Positions 27,275 to 30,238 of a DNA stretch of 30,238 bases are shown piece by piece (positions within the stretch are counted from its first letter, which is position 1; the number at the start of each line of letters is the position of its first letter). The position numbers and the translations under genes are program-made. The notes beneath the pieces were generated by a model, which was given only the letters and a program-made list of their open reading frames with translations, searched no databases and had not been told where the DNA came from. Origin of the DNA: a virus; the IMG/VR virus record IMGVR_UViG_3300028595_000048, positions 1 to 30,238 of that record. One strand, written 5' to 3'.

Positions 27275-27322
27275 ATTGATTTCGACGTTGTTTCGAATTT
27301 CGATATTCGTATTTCGACTTTG
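27275..27322. repeat. Family A repeat, second inverted copy
   Basis: GATTTCGACGTTGTTTCGAA and TTTCGATATTCGTATTTCG lie in the 109-bp gap between tape measure and next tail gene; this matches 24505-24541 closely. No gene or promoter is seen in the gap. Confidence 0.75.
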
Positions 27323-27330
27323 GGCCGCCC

Positions 27331-28179
27331 ATGTCCATCACGATCGCAGAACAGCCCACCAGCCAATCGGGTCGCGCCGCCGTCGACTCCACAACGGAGA
27401 TTGACTTGACCTGGCGACTCAAGGGCAGCGACATCCTATCCGCCCTGCTGACGGTCCTGGACGCCGAGGCACCCGCTACGATCACCGATCCCGTCTGGCT
27501 CCGTACACTGATCCGCGGGGCCATGCAATGGGAACGCATCGGGTTCGAACTCTACGATTTCACGATCACCTACATCGACCTCCTCGCCTACGACAAGAAG
27601 CGTGAGATCGACACTGGCGAAATTCGCTGGTCTGGATCCACTACGGGCGGCACGCTCCGCATTGTCAGCAGCCTAGAGACACTCGACAGCTACGCACCGT
27701 CCGGCGAAACAGCCCCGGATTTCAAACAGGCCATAGGTGTCACCAGCGAGGGCGGAGACCCCGAAGGCGTCGACATCGTAGTGCCGGCGTCGAAATTCAC
27801 CTGTGAATTTCGTCACCCCTTGGCAAGCTGTACGGTCGCTTTTCAGGCCCTTTTAGAGACGATGACGGGCACGATCAACGACGCCACATTCTATGGCCGC
27901 CCTGCAGGCGAAGTGCTGTTCCTCGGCGCCGACTGGGCCGTAGGCACGAAGGCCGATCCGTCGTTTACTTACCACTTTGTCCGCATGCCCAATTTGTCCA
28001 GTCAGACCATCGGCGACATCACTGGCATCAGCAAACGCGGCCACGACTACCTGTGGGTTCTCTTCGAATCTGAGGTTGACGACGCCGCCAAGTTTTTGGC
28101 AAAACGACCCAAGGCCGTGTACGTAGAGCGCATTTACCTGGAAACGTCATTCGCGGCCCTTGGTATAGGGGTCAGCTAG
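27331..28179 (+). CDS. Distal tail protein candidate
   Basis: The 282-residue protein follows the tape measure gene, where distal tail or baseplate hub proteins are encoded. It is a mixed beta protein: TSQSGRAAVDSTTEIDLTWR, FELYDFTITYIDLLAYDKKR, EIRWSGSTTGGTLRIVSSLE, GEVLFLGADWAVGTKADPSF, TYHFVRMPNLSSQTIGDITG and HDYLWVLFESEVDD. The part from FLGADW to the end resembles a short domain that many phage tail-tip proteins share, but I cannot name the family. Its stop overlaps the GTG start of the next gene by one base, so both are probably translated together. Confidence 0.6.
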   Translation: MSITIAEQPTSQSGRAAVDSTTEIDLTWRLKGSDILSALLTVLDAEAPATITDPVWLRTLIRGAMQWERIGFELYDFTITYIDLLAYDKKREIDTGEIRWSGSTTGGTLRIVSSLETLDSYAPSGETAPDFKQAIGVTSEGGDPEGVDIVVPASKFTCEFRHPLASCTVAFQALLETMTGTINDATFYGRPAGEVLFLGADWAVGTKADPSFTYHFVRMPNLSSQTIGDITGISKRGHDYLWVLFESEVDDAAKFLAKRPKAVYVERIYLETSFAALGIGVS

Positions 28180-30238
28180 TGGCACTCAAACCCGTTCAAC
28201 GCGGCGACAAGTGGACACCGTCCGCCAGCCGCGAAACCCAAGTCGGTGACGCCGTCAACTGGGTCCAGGCTACCCAGTTCTCCAAACAACGAGGCCTCGA
28301 CGCCCGCCTGCCCGATCCCGATCGCGTCCTAGCAATCAACGGCAGCTGCTCGGACTACGACCGGTTTGACGCCGTCGAACTCTACGACCCGATCGTCAAG
28401 CCAGAGGACAGCCTGTCGGCCTGGACCGATGGCCCGCCCGCATTCCGCGTCCGCACGCCCGAGAGCGAAAACGCACGCATCGTCATCCTGCAGGAGCCCC
28501 TGCCCACCTGTGGCACCCGCAAGGCGATCGCCAGCGGAGTCACGCGCACGCAAATCCACGTCAGTGCCGCCAGTCACCGTTTCGCCAAAGTATCGGCCGG
28601 CAGCCGACGCCTGGTCAGTACCGACGACACCAACGCCCCGGTCGAAATTATCTGGAAAGAAGACGGCACGGGCGAACTCTACGCCGACGTCCTCCTGAGC
28701 ATCCGACGATCGGCACCGACGACCGCAACCACCGCGGCGGCCACGACCAGCGAGCCGGACGAGTTCGAGGCCGCCTCCTGCACGGGCACCTGCAAGTGGC
28801 TTAGCCTCGACGGTGTCACCTGGTCCCTGGACACCGACGGTTGCGGACCCGCCACTACGACGACGGCCCCACCGACCACGACCGCCGTGCCAACCACGAC
28901 CGCCCAACCGACAACTACGACCACTTGCTGTGCCTTCCACATCGGCACAACCACGACGAATGGCCCCACGACTACTACCGACGGCCCCTCGACCACCACG
29001 ACCTCTTGCGAGTGTGCTTACCCGACGATCTGCCCCAGCGTCGCTTATGAGTGTACGTACACGTACTGCGTCTGCGGGGCCATCAACAGCCCGCCGGACT
29101 GCGACGCGTCCACGACCACCACCACCGACGCTCCGACCACCACGACCACCTGCGATTGCAGTTCCGTCGACCCGCCCGATCCCTGCAGTCAGGGCTGTGA
29201 CTGGGTTGGCATTCCCGGCCAGGACGGCTCGTGGTCCTGGACGCTGTACGCGAACGGGTGCGAATCCACCTGTGGGTGCCCTCGGCCGGAAACGGATCCC
29301 ACGTGTGCCGCTGCTCACACCGACTGCGTCCTGCCGCCGCCGCCCCCACCTACCACGCCCCCGCCGGGCTGTATGGGCAGCTGTCTCTGGATGTGGATCG
29401 ACGAGCTGAGCCTCTGGTACAACTACAATCATGGGTGTACGGGCTTGCACTTCTGCAACTGTCAACCGCCCAGCGTGCCCGGACCATGCGGCGCCTCGGA
29501 TTGCTGCGAAGATCGCACCCCGTGCGTAGCGACGTCGGGTAGCGGGGGCGGCAGTCCTGCCAGCACCACGACCAGCGAGTGGACTTACTGCCAGTACGTG
29601 TGCTATGGCGAGACGACCACCAGCACGACAGCGGGTCCAACGACGACCACCACGCCCGACTGTGACACCGGCAGCTGCACCTACCTAAGCGACGCCACTG
29701 CTACCGGCTGGGTAGGTCCGTCCGACAGCACGTGCCCCTCCGGCTGCCCCTGCAGCGAGCCTGCCCGCCTGCCCTACGACGATTGCGAGGTCGTCTCCCG
29801 TCCCTGCACGGGCACGACAGGGCCACCGACCACCACTACGGCAGTTCCCACCACGACAACGACGCTCGTATGCAGCGGCCCGTGCGTCTCTGAGTGCGAT
29901 GGGGATACGGGTGTTTGGTCGCATATATCGAGCGACTGCAGCGGCCCTTGCCCGGAGCCAGGGGAGTGCGGATGTTGGTCCGTACCGACAGACCCCTGCG
30001 GCCCCGGAAACGACGGCGAAACGCAAGACGTCGGCTGCGAGTGCTTAGGGTCTCCGACGACCACGGCAGCTCCGACCACGACGGCAGCTCCGACCACGAC
30101 GGTAGCTCCGACGACGACGGCAGCTCCGACGACGACGGTAGCTCCGACGACGACGGCAGCTCCGACGACGACGGCAGCTCCGACGACGACGGCAGCTCCG
30201 ACGACGACGGCAGCTCCGACGACGACGGCAGCTCCGAC
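28179..30238 (+). CDS. Cys-rich modular protein with Thr-Pro linkers, unfinished at right edge
   Basis: From GTG 28179 (after AGGGG; one-base overlap with the preceding stop) the frame is open to the end of the window: 686 codons, no stop. Residues 1-185 are Cys-poor and end in RRSAPTTATTAAATTSEPDE. After this come Cys/Trp modules separated by Thr-rich linkers (PTTTTAVPTTTTT). Modules start near residues 201 (CTGTCKWLSLDGVTW), 336 (CSQGCDWVGIPGQDGSW), 398 (CMGSCLWMWIDELSLWY), 495 (CDTGSCTYL) and 565 (CSGPCVSECDGDTGVW), each with a later Cys group such as GCESTCGC. A further Cys-rich part lies at about 277-302. The end is ten 18-bp units coding for TTTAAP/TTTVAP. Its place after the distal tail gene suggests a tail-tip or receptor-binding role. 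The function is inferred. Confidence 0.8.
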   Translation, partial: MALKPVQRGDKWTPSASRETQVGDAVNWVQATQFSKQRGLDARLPDPDRVLAINGSCSDYDRFDAVELYDPIVKPEDSLSAWTDGPPAFRVRTPESENARIVILQEPLPTCGTRKAIASGVTRTQIHVSAASHRFAKVSAGSRRLVSTDDTNAPVEIIWKEDGTGELYADVLLSIRRSAPTTATTAAATTSEPDEFEAASCTGTCKWLSLDGVTWSLDTDGCGPATTTTAPPTTTAVPTTTAQPTTTTTCCAFHIGTTTTNGPTTTTDGPSTTTTSCECAYPTICPSVAYECTYTYCVCGAINSPPDCDASTTTTTDAPTTTTTCDCSSVDPPDPCSQGCDWVGIPGQDGSWSWTLYANGCESTCGCPRPETDPTCAAAHTDCVLPPPPPPTTPPPGCMGSCLWMWIDELSLWYNYNHGCTGLHFCNCQPPSVPGPCGASDCCEDRTPCVATSGSGGGSPASTTTSEWTYCQYVCYGETTTSTTAGPTTTTTPDCDTGSCTYLSDATATGWVGPSDSTCPSGCPCSEPARLPYDDCEVVSRPCTGTTGPPTTTTAVPTTTTTLVCSGPCVSECDGDTGVWSHISSDCSGPCPEPGECGCWSVPTDPCGPGNDGETQDVGCECLGSPTTTAAPTTTAAPTTTVAPTTTAAPTTTVAPTTTAAPTTTAAPTTTAAPTTTAAPTTTAAP
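30057..30238 (+). repeat. 18-bp tandem repeat coding for TTTAAP/TTTVAP
   Basis: Ten units of 18 bp (consensus ACGACGACGGCAGCTCCG) run to the window edge, with variants ACC for ACG and GTA for GCA in the first units. The array is cut by the edge, so its true length is unknown; assemblies often break in such arrays. Confidence 0.9.

Noticed and set aside
28329-29465. Long minus-strand frame (378 residues, Val/Gly/Arg-rich)
   Set aside because: It is the antisense of the Cys/Thr-rich gene; ACG/ACC codons read backwards give Val/Gly/Arg runs. The plus frame continues beyond it on both sides and has patterned Cys residues.
28179-30238. Diversity-generating retroelement target
   Set aside because: A variable tail-tip protein raised this idea, but no reverse transcriptase, template repeat or adenine-biased variable region was found in the window.

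Overview
The window looks like most of the genome of a temperate, long-tailed (siphovirus-type) phage, either as a prophage or as a phage contig. Genes are GC-rich, nearly all on the plus strand, tightly packed and often joined by ATGA or TTGA overlaps. The likely host is a planctomycete. This rests on the small-protein repertoire, a cysteine-rich protein with Thr-Pro linkers, and several families of short interspersed repeats between genes that resemble repeats of Pirellulales-type genomes. That assignment is inference from pattern recognition; no database was searched.

Layout. (1) 1-3120, lysogeny and integration: a D12-class adenine methylase, a tRNA 3'-end fragment that could be an attachment site, two matching inverted repeats with 7-nt centres, a small XRE-type repressor with a palindrome in its promoter, a short conserved-looking ORF, and a tyrosine integrase closed by a strong terminator. 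(2) 3139-7517, early genes: a tiny membrane protein, a CsrA homologue, a CxxC zinc-knuckle protein, several small unknowns, a winged-helix replication initiator whose gene carries four perfect 21-bp iterons ending in a palindrome (a lambda-O-like origin candidate), and a FEN/PolI-type 5'-3' exonuclease. (3) 7581-8769: one probable virion surface protein followed by two intrinsic terminators. (4) 8797-11931: small proteins, a 34-residue membrane peptide, a DUF1353-like protein and a secreted or anchored coiled-coil protein, possibly the lysis or accessory area.

(5) 11995-19646, packaging and head: large terminase, zinc-ribbon protein, a C5-cytosine methyltransferase inserted in the packaging cluster, gpW-like joining protein, lambda-type portal, prohead protease with scaffold tail, and major capsid protein. 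(6) 19712-28179, capsid decoration, connector and tail: decoration protein, head-tail adaptor, tail terminator-like protein, tail tube candidate, a tail assembly chaperone pair linked by a probable -1 frameshift at G_GGC_CCG, gp10-like protein, 887-residue tape measure protein, and a distal tail protein. (7) 28179 to the right edge: an open, unfinished reading frame of at least 686 codons, built of Cys/Trp modules strung on Thr-Pro-Ala linkers and ending in 18-bp tandem repeats. It is the most unusual gene here and is probably a distal tail or receptor-binding protein.

Three features stand out. The late region (from about 9.2 kb on) has interspersed repeats at most larger gene boundaries, while the early region has none. 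The phage carries its own CsrA. The terminal cysteine-rich modular protein resembles no classical tail fibre. Functional names for small genes are mostly unsupported beyond position; this is stated in each entry.
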